Part shown: positions 1 through 11,458 of the stretch, in pieces
How positions within the stretch are numbered: the stretch's first letter is position 1
Layout: each line of letters starts with the position of its first letter
Assembly: GCF_010389155.1 (NCBI RefSeq)
Contig: NC_057768.1
Location: forward strand, 37,613,633 to 37,677,632
Direction of reading: 5' to 3'
From: Erigeron canadensis
Lineage: Eukaryota > Streptophyta > Magnoliopsida > Asterales > Asteraceae
Length of the DNA: 64,000 nucleotides
Made by a program: the position numbers and the translations under genes
The notes under the pieces: model-generated
What the model was told of the DNA's origin: nothing
The model's database searches: none
What the model saw: the letters and a program-made list of their open reading frames with translations, nothing else

Positions 1-110
1 CTTTCCCTTCCCTTTTTTTTAAAAAAAAAACTCAAGAATACAAAAACTAAAAGTTTCTTACCCTTTCTTTTTTTATCCCTTCAAAATAAAACTCAAGAAT
101 GCACTCTAAG
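1..110. repeat. Right-hand part of a MITE also present at 50847-51109
   Basis: Purine/pyrimidine-biased sequence with two copies of the motif AAAACTCAAGAAT, the second ending at CTCAAGAATGCAC. The same terminal motif (read in inverse as GTTCTTGAGTTTT) begins the MITE at 50847. The window starts inside this copy, so its left end is not visible. Confidence 0.45.
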
Positions 111-1460
111 TTTACCACCTATTACAGTGTTCCTTTACAATTTAGGATGAGCACTAAAAATAGAAGTTACCACCAACTGTCGTTAGTCTAGCGGTCTCCA
201 AGATGTCGATAAGGTATCCTATCAAGTATCAACCAATTATGTGTGAATTCATCATGAAACCAGTATAAATATAGAAATCATAAAGGTAAAACAGATATTA
301 TAGTAATTTCTTTGTATTTCAAATTTCAAAAATAAGACACAAATGATATAGAATAGATATAGCCCATTGTAAGCATTTGGATACATGTTAGGCTACTTTG
401 ATTCGTTTGACCCATATGACCCGTTTCATTTTCAATTACATTTTTATATCTGGCCAGTTTGATCCATTATAACCCACGATTACCCATCTCCATACATATG
501 AGCTAACATGGCTATTTACTGCATTTTTTTTTTCTTCCTAGCATTGGAAAGCTCAAAACAATCTCTAATTGCTTCTTTTATTACACTACGGGTGACCTTA
601 CAAGGTTTCTCCTTCAACTTTGACATGACACTACAGTTTCTTTAAGAAGACCAAGCAAATGTGGGCCGATATACTCCACTCGAGGAAAGATAATTTAAAG
701 CCAGGGAAGGGACCAAAGATGGGGGATCAGACCATCTTGCGGCCCAAACATTCACATTTCTCGAAATGACAGTTACAACTTAAAATTTCAGGGGTCATTG
801 TCTTCTTGGAGAGGGAGTTTTTGTAGAATATATAAAGAGCGAAGTGATAGTTCAAATAAGGTTAGTTCAGTTTGTTTACGCATGAATTATTTAATAAGGA
901 AACTAACTCGATACTTTTAACACTACCATGCATTATACAACTTTCCATCAGAGTACGTGTTGTGTTTTCGGGACAAGAGAGTAATAGCTACATTGGGTAT
1001 TATAAGGCCTGTGCTTATAAGGCAGAGCTTCTTATCTGCCAACTCAGCATCATATCACCCAGGACTCTACTCAGGACTCTCACTGTCTATAAAAAAAAGC
1101 TTCTTGGAACTTCTTTCTACATCATCAATTATTTTATAATTTATCTCACATACACAAATACACATATATACCCCACACATATATAAAACAAAAAAAAAAC
1201 ACTGAGACCCCACCTTTCCGGAGTCCACAAACTTCTTCGTATGGACTCCAACCCAAAGACGCTCCACAAGGACACTCGGTGTCCATAACCGTCCTGCGTC
1301 CCAAGCATAGAAGACGCCCCCCACGAAGTTTATAAGCACCAGCCTAACAAGACCAAACATTAATTAATGACATCCAATTAACAGTTGTATTTATAAAGCT
1401 AAAAAGTTAGAATTGTGAATAATTAGTTATACACTTATATTTGACCATTGGTTAATTTAG
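111..1460. other. Gene-poor stretch, possible decayed exon near 632-740
   Basis: No convincing complete gene. A stretch after an acceptor-like CACTACAG near 632 keeps an open frame for about 45 codons, but I recognise no family. Around 1217-1285 there are two short hairpins, GGAGTCC...GGACTCC and GGACACTCGGTGTCC, which look like the fold-back interior of a small mobile element; no target duplication was found. The other small frames are AT-rich chance frames. Confidence 0.3.
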
Positions 1461-1555
1461 ATTGTAGTCATTATCCAACTGGACCATAATGGACTGCAAG
1501 GAACCCGAGGATTATTATTGGAAGCTCTGATTGACTGGAGGAAAGGAGCGTATTA
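1461..1555 (+). pseudogene. Exon-like open frame interrupted by the Copia insertion (left part)
   Basis: If the Copia element and one copy of its TATTA duplication are removed, 1461-1555 joins 7656-7697. The result is a 137-nt open stretch of 45 codons, bounded on the left by an acceptor-like TTAATTTAG and on the right by a good donor, AAGAG|GTAATT at 7697/7698. The translated piece contains DHNGLQGTRGLLLEALIDW and then RKGAYYGLSLSSSP. I do not recognise the protein. No other exons could be joined with confidence, so it may be a captured fragment or an old pseudogene. The insertion separates the exon halves by 6.1 kb. Confidence 0.35.
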
Positions 1556-2039
1556 TGTTGGAATAAACATGATTCGATTCGAGTGATAAAACATCCCCAA
1601 TCGTCCTGTGGAACCTGTAAGAACATTAAAGCATAATTGCTATTGATTTCGGGTTCCCATAACAAGGTGATTAAGTAATAATGGGATGAGTAATTCGGAT
1701 GGAACATGATGCACGAATTTGAGAGGAGTACACACACGAATTTGTGTGGGATTATGTGTGTGTGATTAACCTTAACTTAGGGTTAATTACCCTCTATTTA
1801 TAATGAGAGTAATTACACATTCAACCCTTTAGTATTTACACATCAACCCTTCTAGTGTTTAATGTGTGTACCATTAGCCCTCCTAGTTACAATCACCTAA
1901 TGGGAAATCATATACTACGTCTCTAAGAGTAAATACGCCCATCATATATTTACTTAGACATAGGGATTTCAGTTATTGTCAATTATCATATCAGGAATGA
2001 TACATGATCAGTGACGGTCACGCTGACGTGGTTCCAACA
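1556..2039 (-). repeat. 3' LTR of the Copia element
   Basis: 484 bp, bounded TG...CA, nearly identical to 7166-7650. It follows the polypurine tract when read on the minus strand, which makes it the 3' LTR. Confidence 0.92.
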
Positions 2040-2050
2040 TTCTCCCACTT
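2040..2050 (-). other. Polypurine tract of the Copia element
   Basis: On the minus strand the sequence AAGTGGGAGAA lies directly before the LTR start TGTTGG. This is the usual plus-strand priming site of plant Copia elements. Confidence 0.8.
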
Positions 2051-2889
2051 AACCGAGCGATCATTTATCTATGAGTATTTAAATAAGTTCCGGAATAATA
2101 CTCATTTTGTTTTAAACCGAAATCATAGCCAATAAGTACAGTCGTAGAGAAGAACATCAACTCAGGACCCCCACTAATCAAACTATGACTCAAAGTTAAA
2201 ACTAATAAGCAATAATCAATTGACTAAGACAAATTTTGTTACATAATGTCTTTACACTGTTATGAGCTCGAAGTGTAACTAATAGACAAACAAAATCTGA
2301 ATAAGGAGGAAAATTTTAATTAACATAATAATAATGACCAATAAGTACAACATGCTATCATAATGTCTTTAAGTAAGCATCATCTTCGATACGTATCCTA
2401 CGAAGATTTTAGGAGGAAGACCTTCGGTCATTGGATCCATTAGCATATTTATGTGTACTTATGTACTTAATACAAAGAGCATTTTCCTCAATCTGTTCAT
2501 AAACAGATACTTTGTATCGAGATACATCTCAGCGCCAGTTGAACTGTTACTGTTCAAAAAATTACGGTAGCTGAGTTATCACAGTAAAACTTCAATGGTC
2601 TAATAATAAAGTTGACGATTTTCGAGTCCACTGACCAGGTTCTTTAACAACATCTCATGACATGAAATTATGAACGTTCAGACATCATGGTAGACGTTGC
2701 AATCAGTTTCTACTTATGACTCCGTCAAAAGATAGGTTTGCCAGCTAATCATAAATATACATTCAGAAGTAGATTTCTTATTGGAATTAGAACATCCCAC
2801 TACTTCTAAGTTGTCACCTCTCCTATAAGTTAATATGTAGTCTTTGGTCCTTTCCAGATATCGTAGAACCTTTTTAGCCATTTTCCAAT

Positions 2890-3700
2890 ATGCTAATCCA
2901 GGATTATATACTTAAATCCCAAGCATACCGTCAATGTAAGCGATATCTGTACGAGTACAGACCTGAGCGTACATAATGCTCTCAACTACTTACAAGTAAG
3001 GTATCATCCTCATTTGCCCTTTCTTTAATCTCAATGTTCAGACTTTGGAAACAATCACATACGTTTCCTTTTACTAATAGATCTATAGTGGGTGTGTAGT
3101 GTTGCATGTTATGGCGTTCTAAGATATGTTCAATATAAGCCTTTTGAGAAAGAACTAGAACATCATTACGCCTATCCCGATGTATTTCGATACCTGTGAC
3201 ATTAAAGGCATCACCGAGATCTTTTATGTCGACATTCTGCGAAAAGTAAACGCTTCGACTTATGCAACATATCCAAGTTATTACTTGCAAGTATATCATC
3301 CACGTGCAAAACAAGGATTGTAAATTTACTCCCACTGATCTTGAGATAGGTTCATTAATCCACTTGATTTTCTTAGGAAGTCTTGTCCTCTTATGATTTC
3401 ATTAAACTTAACGTACCATTTTAGTGATGCTTGCTTCAACCTGTATATGGACTTATTCAACTTGCAGATCATGTGCTATTTACTTTATGGAACTTCACGT
3501 TCACATGTATCCATCTTAATGCAAGTTTGCATTTAGGAAAGTGGTCTTGACATCCATCTAATGTAACTCTAAATCATAATGAGATACGAATGTCATGATG
3601 ATCCTTAAGGAATCTTTATGAAACAGGAGATAAGGTCTCTTGATAATCGATTCCTTCCTTTTGAGTAAAGCCCTTCGCAAATGGTTATGGCCTTATAGCG
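2890..3700 (-). pseudogene. Copia reverse transcriptase remnant
   Basis: The open piece at 2982-3335 (117 codons) reads WMIYLQVIT..., matching the degenerate catalytic-loop region of Copia reverse transcriptase. It continues KDLGDAFNVTGIEIHRDR and SQKAYIEHILERHNMQH, which are standard family landmarks. Upstream on the minus strand (about 3610-3700), AKGFTQKEGIDYQETLSPVS marks the N-terminal part of the domain, followed by stops and frame changes. The aspartate pair expected in YxDD is disturbed (WMIY where VDDI is usual). Non-functional. Confidence 0.8.
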
Positions 3701-4539
3701 TTTGACGTTTCCATTCGGGTCTAATTTGGTTTTGAAGATCCACTTACAACTTATAGATTTGGATTCTTCAAGAAATTCAACCAAGTCCCAAACGTCATTA
3801 TCCTATATGGAATTAAGCTCTCAAATTATGGCTTCATCCCACTAAGTGGCATGATCACTATTAATGGCATCTTAATAAGAGGTAAGATCAGTAAGCTTTC
3901 CAATGTCCTCAACTTCAGTTAAATAATGAAATCATCAAAGTTATGGTCATGAGTGACCGAGATGATCTCCTGAGTTGATTTTCAGGTTCAATAAAGAAGA
4001 TGCTTTAGCATTAGTAGTAAGATTCTTTGCTTTAGCATTATTAATTAGATGCTTTATCATTAGTAGTACTCTAATTAGGAGGTTTAGAATTCTGATAGAG
4101 AAGGTGAATCAGTGATATTAGGAGCAGCGTTGGGTACAAGAGGAGTTATCGGAGGAGTAATAATAACCGACGAGTGGTTCCCCCCTCTTCTTGTACTTCC
4201 TGCAAATCTTAAGTTATGATTTGTCGTGCTCCCACCGATCTCTTAGTTCTCAAGAAATGTGACATGCTACGTGTCAATAATGCTAGTAGTGTAGGAAAGA
4301 CAATAAAACTAATAACCGATAAAGAAACAAGTAAGTGATTTAGGATTCAGTTTCTTTAAGTTAGGATTATAGAGTTATGCTTTGGCAGAATAGCCTCATA
4401 CGTTCATATAACTCAGACTCAGTTTCCTTTCTGTCCATGAGTCTTAAGGACAGATTCTAATGGAACTCTTATTGAGTATATAAACAGCTGTGCGTAAGAC
4501 CTCAGTCCAAAGGAAAGTAGGTAAGTTAGTGTTGACAAA

Positions 4540-4640
4540 CATACTTTTCACCATGTCCATTAAGGTTCCATTTCTCCTTTTAGCAACATTAAATTTTGTT
4601 GAGGAGAACCAAACATGGTATATTGGTTACTTATGTCTTG
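4540..4640 (-). pseudogene. Copia integrase remnant
   Basis: The minus strand shows GSPQQN in one frame and, one nucleotide out of frame, NVAKRRNGTLMDMVKSM. Together these are the conserved Copia integrase stretch around the catalytic glutamate (GxPQQNGVAERxNRT). The glutamate position reads lysine and a frameshift separates the halves, so the domain is dead. Confidence 0.7.
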
Positions 4641-5077
4641 TTCCTTTCAAAAAGTTATGAAAAGGATTAAGAGCTTAACCAATATCAATATGTCAACCAT
4701 AATACTCACATCCTCTATCTGATCTCACAACTTTTATTTTATGATCAAGTTGATTTAAAAAAAACAAAACTTTAAGATCAATAAAAGTCTCTAAGGGTTC
4801 AGATCAGATATAGGTGCATATAACATGAATAATCGTTATAAGTCTCCATAGTTTCGACATATAAGAGATCAACCCTTCCAACTCTAAGCTTTCTTTGGTC
4901 ATTTGATAGCTTCTGAATTGTGTGGAATGCTTATGTTGAGTTAATCACATGAACCATATAGTTAGAATCACTCACACATGTATTAATAGATACATCATAA
5001 AAAGAATCAAATATTACATGAAATAAGTTACCTTTCTTAGCTAGCTACTCCTTGATTTTAGGGCAATCTGGGCACAA

Positions 5078-5392
5078 TCAGAATTTGTAGTTAGGATTGC
5101 TCGTCAAGGACTCAAAACTAGAGGTATAAGCACCATGATTAGCCTTTTGAACTTTAATTTGCAGTCTTATTACTATTATATCTTTCCTCTTAATGGAATT
5201 AGCAGTGGTAGTAAGGTGAATAAATATAGGTTGGCCCAACTTAAGGTGACCATTTTCTTGCACACACATTGTTATTCGTTCACTCATCAACCATTTATCC
5301 TTCATAGCATTAAATCTAATTTTGAAGGTGTCGGAATGAGCAAGCAATGAGGTCATTATAAAATGCATAAGAAAATTGTCAGAGACTTTCAA
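5078..5392 (-). pseudogene. Copia gag (UBN2-type) remnant
   Basis: A 104-codon open piece reads SDNFLMHFIMTSLLAHSDTF, then KDKWLMSERITMCVQENGHLK. This is the pattern of the UBN2/gag-polypeptide region of plant Copia elements. Just beyond it (5040-5090) a cysteine-containing CPDCPKIKE remnant corresponds to the end of the CCHC zinc knuckle, behind a stop codon. Confidence 0.7.
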
Positions 5393-5759
5393 TTTTAAGA
5401 CTCTTAAACTTATGAGTCATGTCAGTCATATTCATTATGTGTTCACAAATACTCCTATTTCCTTTGTATTTAAGCTACTTGCATACGCCTTATACATTCC
5501 CCCAGATACTATGATTGATGAAGTTCTTGACCATCATTAGTGACAAGTGATTCGCCCTATCCCACATTCTTAAAATTCGCTTTCTGAGCTGCGAAAAAGT
5601 TAGCAGTAATAGCAGTGGGTTCATTATGGCGAATTACATAGTCAAGGTCTAGCATCTTCAAAGTTAGAGGTGATTAATCCTTTCATGAAGCAAAGTTTTC
5701 ATCAATAAGTGGCTTAATGCCTAAGTTAGGTACTATAGTGGAAATAAGGAGGATATCAA

Positions 5760-6060
5760 TTTATGATACAAGTAATAGAAGATTAATAAAGTAATGCCTA
5801 AAACTAAGGGCAATAAGATTATAGTGACATAATTAGCTATCTAAGGCAGACTAAGCAATATCTATAAAACTAATGGAACTAAAGTAATGTCTAAACTTAA
5901 CTAAGAGCTAATAATAATGTTCCTCATAATTAGATATTTAAGGGTTATTAAGTAATGTCTCTAAAAGTAATGGAACTAACGTAATGCCTAAATACGTAAG
6001 AGGCTAAAGTAATGTTCCTAAAAGTAATGAGACTAAGACCATTATACTAATGAAGCCAGT
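5760..6060 (-). repeat. Degenerate short repeats inside the Copia element
   Basis: Repeats of the type AAGTAATG(T/C)CTAAA and TAATGGAACTAA occur many times over about 300 bp. There is no coding signal; this lies upstream of gag on the minus strand. Confidence 0.5.
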
Positions 6061-6384
6061 GATAGGTAACCTATTGTAAACACCAAAACAATAAGTTGAC
6101 ATAAGGCTCTACTTAGATTTACATCATCTTTGGGCAGAAGTAACTAATATCTAAGTACACATGAGCATTAGGGTCATACGGCACAACGCTTATCTTTTGA
6201 CCTTTGGGCACAAAATTAAGAATCGTGTATCTTATGCATGAAAAATATTCCTTTTAGCACACAAAGTGTATTAAATCACCTTTGGGCAGAGTCAATATAC
6301 TCAGTGTTCATTATCCAAAAGGAAAAGAACGCACCATGAGAATCATATTTGACCTTTGGGCACAAATGATGAAACCATGTACAT

Positions 6385-6475
6385 TAGTGCGAAGCCCCCA
6401 CACATTACGGGGGTCCGGGGGCAGCGCCCCTGGGAGCGGGGTCCAAGGGGCAGAGCCCCTGGCTGGGATCGAGCT
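6385..6475 (-). other. GC-rich fold-back block in the Copia leader
   Basis: An island of very high GC in AT-rich DNA. It contains GGGGGCAGCGCCCCTGGGAG and GGGGCAGAGCCCCTGG, each with a short inverted repeat (GGGGC...GCCCC). It lies between the primer binding site and gag, so it is probably a structured element of the retroelement RNA leader. Confidence 0.5.
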
Positions 6476-6619
6476 GTAAAAATGTGCTATGGTAAAAATG
6501 TCTCAGAAAAAATTATCTTTGAAAAATTAGAGACAAATTCAGCCACAAAATTATAGGGTAAAATAGTAAGCACGAACACATTCATCAGCTAAGATCGTCT
6601 TCAGTATACATAAACTTAA

Positions 6620-7080
6620 GTAATAACTTGTGATCAATTAAGCACAAACTTAGGTAATAGTTCGTGATAACATAAGCACGAAGTCATCATAAGTCGTGTT
6701 GACATTGGAACAAAAATATCATTAAGTCGTGAGGACATAAGCACGAAGATATCATAAAGTCGTGACGATGTCAGCACGAAGATGTCATACACTCGTGATG
6801 ACGTAAGCACGAGCTTGTAGTTAATTCGTGTATAGAGATAAGCTGAAGTTCGTGTGATCACATAAGCGTGAAGGTGACGTAAGCACGAAGATGACGTAAG
6901 CGCGAAGATCAGCAGAAACCATGATGACGTCAACACGAAGATGACGTCAGTGCGAAGATGACATCAGCGCGCGAAGATGACGTCAGCGTGAAGTGGTCTT
7001 TAGTCCATGATGACGTCAGCGCGAGGATAACGTCAGCACGAAGTGGGCTTTAGTTCGTGATGACGTCAGCACGAAGTTCT
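6620..7080 (-). repeat. Degenerate about 30-bp repeats with TGACGTCA palindromes in the Copia leader
   Basis: Units of the form CGTGATGACGTCAGCACGAAG recur with variation. The perfect palindrome TGACGTCA occurs five times (6925, 6942, 6978, 7011, 7061), with TGACGTAA variants further left. The array lies directly downstream of the 5' LTR in element orientation, within the transcribed leader. Confidence 0.7.
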
Positions 7081-7150
7081 TATTCTGCAGATTTTTAGTT
7101 CGCGAAATTCATCAAATTCGAACCGAATCACGACTTATTGTTCGTAACGA

Positions 7151-7163
7151 GGCTCCGATACCA
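7151..7163 (-). other. Primer binding site of the Copia element
   Basis: The minus strand reads TGGTATCGGAGCC two bases inside the 5' LTR. It is complementary to the 3' end of plant initiator methionine tRNA apart from one position (family usual TGGTATCAGAGC). Confidence 0.85.
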
Positions 7164-7165
7164 CA

Positions 7166-7650
7166 TGTTGGAATAAACATGATTTGATTCGAGTGATAAA
7201 ACATCCCCAATCGTCCTGTGGAACCTGTAAGAACATTAAAGCATAATTGCTATTGATTTCGGGTTCCCATAACAAGGTGATTAAGTAATAATGGGATGAG
7301 TAATTCGGCTGGAACATGATGCACGAATTTGAGAGGAGTACACACACGAATTTGTGTGGGATTATGTGTGTGTGATTAACCTTAACTTAGGGTTAATTAC
7401 CCTCTATTTATAATAAGAGTAATTACACATTCAACCCTTTAGTATTTACACATTCAACCCTTCTGGTGTTTAATGTATGTACCATTAGTCCTCTTAGTTA
7501 CAATCACTTAATGGGAAACCCTATACTACGTCTCTAAGAGTAAATACGCCCATTATATATTTACTTAGACATAGGAATTTCAGTTATTGTCAATTATGAT
7601 ATCAGGAATGATACATGATCAGTGACGGTCACGCTAACGTGGTTCCAACA
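7166..7650 (-). repeat. 5' LTR of the Copia element
   Basis: 485 bp, TG...CA, next to the primer binding site, with TATTA immediately to its right. It should carry the element promoter; I saw no single clear TATA box. Confidence 0.92.
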
Positions 7651-7655
7651 TATTA

Positions 7656-7697
7656 CGGTTTGTCGCTGAGTTCAAGTCCGACAATGATAAGAAAGAG
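7656..7697 (+). pseudogene. Right part of the exon-like frame split by the Copia element
   Basis: Continues the frame of 1461-1555 (YYGLSLSSSPTMIRK) to a splice-donor-like AAGAG|GTAATT. See the entry at 1461. Confidence 0.35.
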
Positions 7698-9048
7698 GTA
7701 ATTATTAGTCGCTTAAGGCTTATCAAGTGGATATACCTTCTTTACGGCTTCACTTATTATTCCTTAGGAAAGAAAAGGTGATAATTCTGATTCGGCACAA
7801 AGCTGGCCAAAGACCCCACCCGCAGTACATAACATTTTCCAGTAGTTTTATTATCTCCTCGATCTGCATAAGTTCTTTGTATTGCAATGTCTTGCATCGT
7901 GATGACTAATAATGTTAGTAAAACTTGTGATGGTACCAGGTGCATCACAGTTATTTAATTACTACAATCATCTTGTGAGCAATGAACATTTAAACTCTTT
8001 AGCGCGCGGCAATCAACTTTACAACTAATTATGTTGTTTCTAACATTATAGAAGTAAACGTGTATAAACTACCTGTTAAAAAAATGACAATTAAAATCCC
8101 ATATTTTGCATAAGTTGCAATGATGATGTCCGTTTTTTTGCTGCTGATGCACTTATCTTTTTGCAGGTTCTTGCCAAATCTTAAAATGCTAGCAGAAACA
8201 TTTTTGATGTCCCCTCAGATGGAACTTGAACATTAGGATGGAAAACACAATGAGCTCTTTTGATAATGGGCATGTAACTATGGTTAGCTATTTTTTTTTT
8301 ATCTTAACAATCTAATTCTTATCATACATGCAATGTGAATTGAGCTTGCTCTACTTATTCCTTTGTACGGTTTCACTTGCTTACACCACAGTACTTTATT
8401 TTTACACTATACACGTGTGATGTTTCAAAGTCAGGTCAAGTGATGATTGTCTTGAATATTTGGTTTTACAAGATTCATTGCATGACATCGTTCTTTCCAA
8501 AATTTTAAAGTGGTGCATGCTTTGCATTAAAATTATAAGTTTGTGCTTGGAAACTGAGTTCCGTCCTTGGCCTGACCACCCGGTCTAATGAAGCTCGGCC
8601 AGTCTTACCCTCCTTGGACAGGCCTACCTGGTCCAGATATCAGTTCACTGCCCAACCTGAAATCAGCTCATGTGTATCTTGGACTGGTCCTTGGACTACT
8701 TTCGCCTAATAACATATATGCACATTACGGAGGATCAAACAGATGTTGACCTGAGGTAAAAATGGTGCTTTGTCTACTTTCGCCTGATTACACATCAATC
8801 AGTTCATTTAATAAGTTCATTTTTTGACATTAAAAATGGTGCTTTGGAATTTATGGTTGTCCTGCGACATATTACGTATATGCACGCTACAGAGGATCAA
8901 ACAGATGTTGTCATGGCTTATCTATGGATGGAGGGATTTCACGTCTAAATGTGACATTATTGAAGGCAAGGTTCTCAATGTCAAAAAATGTATTCACATG
9001 GATGTTCTTGATGTTGACGTTTTTGTTCAAAGTTTGTATATAACAGGA

Positions 9049-9050
<2 letters not shown>
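7698..9050. other. Gene-free stretch with a local duplication
   Basis: No recognisable gene. A motif TATATGCAC followed by GAGGATCAAACAGATGTTG occurs at about 8716 and 8877 together with GGTGCTTTG, so about 170 bp has been duplicated. Short open frames here are not supported by any family. Confidence 0.4.

Positions 9051-9089
<39 letters not shown>
9051..9089 (-). repeat. Run of 39 T (poly(A) on the minus strand)
   Basis: An uninterrupted T run. It could be the poly(A) tail of a retroposed sequence lying at 9090-9283 on the minus strand, or simple slippage. No target duplication was identified. Confidence 0.6.
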
Positions 9090-9090
<1 letters not shown>

Positions 9091-9283
9091 TGAAACAATA
9101 CTTTTAGCTTTCAAGTAAATTAACCTTCTGAATAAGCCAGTTTGTTCTAATATATTGTAATTTGCATGACTGGTTAGTAAATTAATAGGTTAGGTAAATG
9201 TTAATAGTATTAGTATTTTGGCTTGTACAGTGAATTGATTACTAATCCATTAAGTTGTGACATACTTTGCTTTATGATATATA

Positions 9284-9312
9284 CTAGATTTTTATCCCGC
9301 GTAAAACGCAGG
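9284..9312 (-). mobile_element. Helitron-type 3' terminus
   Basis: On the minus strand a hairpin CCTGCGT-ttt-ACGCGGG is followed by eight A/T-rich bases, then CTAG and a T. This is the canonical plant Helitron end (short GC hairpin, CTRR, insertion between A and T). The element body would extend rightwards; its 5' TC end was not identified, and the MULE at 10061 may lie inside it. Confidence 0.6.
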
Positions 9313-10051
9313 TAAGTTTACAAAAATCGGTTTTTAGTAACTAATATAAAATAAAAAATGTGAAAAATAGTACTCTCTTAGATAGAAATTAGCGATTAAT
9401 GAGACCTAATACTTACATAATTACTATCTTAATCAAAAAATTTGCAAGAAGTTCTGAAATTGTGATCTAATAAACTTCCCCCCATAATTCTATTCAAAAA
9501 GACTATAACCAAAAAAGTCAACTCTACAAAAAAATCAGGCTATTTCAATGACTGATTCTAAAAAGTCTTGCCATAACACTCCATATTCTCCGATACCTCC
9601 TAAAATATATTTAACAATATTCATTTTATCCATACAGTAACACGAAATACTAAACAAACTTTTGATCTCCATAAAAATACCAACTGCTATGAACCATTGA
9701 CTTCCAGAATTTAAACTGGACTTCTAATAAAATGAAATAAATCTCCATATTTTAAAAACCATTTCCAGAAAGAAAAATACTTAAGATATCTTAATCCTTC
9801 CAAATGGGAGTCAACTCTAAATATCAAAAAAGCACAAGCAATTTCCTTAGTTTGACATCACAAGTCAAACCTGCCCAACAATTTGTATTGGCTTTTGGCT
9901 ATTATAAATAAAAAATCTCTGCCCCATTGCCATTGACTTTTACAAGTCAAATCAACAAAAACAAACCAAAATTCTCCAAGAAAAACCATTTGCCATAGAA
10001 AGGAGTTCTTTCCACTCAAACCAATATATTTAAACTTAAAGAATAAAGGCC
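9313..10051. other. AT-rich non-coding body beside the Helitron end
   Basis: No gene seen. Probably Helitron interior; the short minus-strand frame at 9858-10058 shows no family features. Confidence 0.35.
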
Positions 10052-10654
10052 CAATCAAAAGGGGTGTTATTTGTACCCAAAAGTCAATTATTATTTTTTT
10101 TAATTTAATTTAAAATATTCTGACAACTTTTTGCTTTTGTAGGTTTTTGTTTTCTAAATTATTAATGTCACATTTTTTACTTTTTCAATTTTATTAAATA
10201 CAAAACATTTTATTTATAATACCTGTTTAGAAAAAATAGTAATTTTGAAAGAATAAAATACAGTTAGAAACTTTAAAATTTAAACATTATAGTTTATCCT
10301 AGGCAGTCAAATTGTGGAAAACATGATTTTGTTTAAAAAGAGATATAATTTAATTGAGATTTTGAAACAATACAATACAGTTAGAAAATGAGATTAAATA
10401 CATAGACTAACCAACAAATCAGATACATTATAAATAGTTAATTAAAACTAGCATTTTCACAAAACACATTAGCAGTAACCAAATTCCGTCAGGCATCTGT
10501 TTTCCGGCGACAATTTCGGCAAGCAACCTTTTTCCGGCAAAAACAAAAGAAACGTAAATTTCCCGGGGAAAATTCCGGCAAGGAACTATTTTCCAGCAAT
10601 ATAAAACTTGATCTTTATATATATATATAAATACATATTTTCCGAAAACCACCT

Positions 10655-10970
10655 GTCTCGACCACCTCCTGCCACCCTCAACCACCGCCACTTTCAACAA
10701 CCACCACCAACCGCCGCCACTTTCAGCAACCACCACCAACCGCCGCCACTTTCAAATCAATACCGTCACCCCTTATCAGATCTAACCGCCACCACTTTAG
10801 CAACCGCCACCAACCACCGCAACTTTCAAATCTAAACCGCCACCCTTTTTCAGATCGAACAACCGCAACTTTTAGCAACAACCACCAACCGCCGCCACTT
10901 TCAGATCTAAACCGTCAGCCCTTTCAGATCTAAACTTAACCACCACCAATCGCTGGATCTGAAAAGGGAG
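10655..10970 (+). repeat. Degenerate ACC/GCC-rich tandem repeat in the MULE 5' region
   Basis: Repeats of ACCACCACCAACCGCC followed by GCCACTTTCAG(CAA/ATCTAAACC), about 27-36 bp per unit and roughly eight units. It lies upstream of the transposase start. Frames through it give proline/histidine/threonine-rich peptides with no family; I treat it as non-coding. Confidence 0.65.
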
Positions 10971-11458
10971 AGAAAATAAAGGGGCGCCAATGGTGAGAGA
11001 ACGGGCCGGAGTTGGGAGAGAAAGAGGGTGGCTGCCGGAGTTGGGGGAGAAAGAGTGTGGCAGCCGAAGGGTTTTTTGGGGGAGAGGGGTGGAGGCTTTT
11101 TTTAGGGGAGAAATAAAAGTGCAATTTTTATTTTTGTTTTAGGGGTGGAATGACAGCCTTTTTCTTTTCAGAATGAAAGTGCAATTTTTGTAGGTTAAAA
11201 TTTATATGGGGAGCCTTTCAAAAAAAAAAATTTATATGGGGAATGGGAAGTTTTTATATAGACGTGGAAGCCCTTTCTTTAGGGGGTTAAACTTTATTAA
11301 TTTTTTTTTTTAATCTATCTAACATTATTTTAGACATATATTTGTTTTAGCTAACATCAATCAAAATATTATTTTAAATATGTACACTTCTTATCTTTGT
11401 AGATATTATACTATTGTTATAATCTTTACAATAACTTATACTATATTGTTTTCTTTAG

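Larger units (their letters stand above)
1556..7650 (-). mobile_element. Complete Ty1/Copia LTR retrotransposon, coding region decayed
   Basis: Two long terminal repeats (1556-2039 and 7166-7650) begin TGTTGGAA and end TTCCAACA, and are flanked by the 5-bp duplication TATTA (1551-1555 and 7651-7655). A tRNA-iMet-type primer binding site sits inside the right LTR and a polypurine tract inside the left one, so the element reads on the minus strand. In Copia order, gag remnants lie at 5078-5392, integrase near 4545-4620 and reverse transcriptase at 2982-3700. All carry stops and frameshifts, so the element cannot make its own proteins. By eye the two LTRs differ at about 15 positions plus one indel (about 3%), which implies a fairly recent insertion despite the ruined interior. 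Confidence 0.93.

Noticed and set aside
6634..6936. 100-codon minus-strand frame with repeated LTSSRLYDIFV
   Set aside because: It is a translation of the TGACGTCA-type leader repeats of the Copia element, upstream of gag.
10428..11124. Frames through the ACC/GCC repeats in the MULE 5' region
   Set aside because: Low-complexity peptides on both strands, with no conserved motif or splice link to the transposase.
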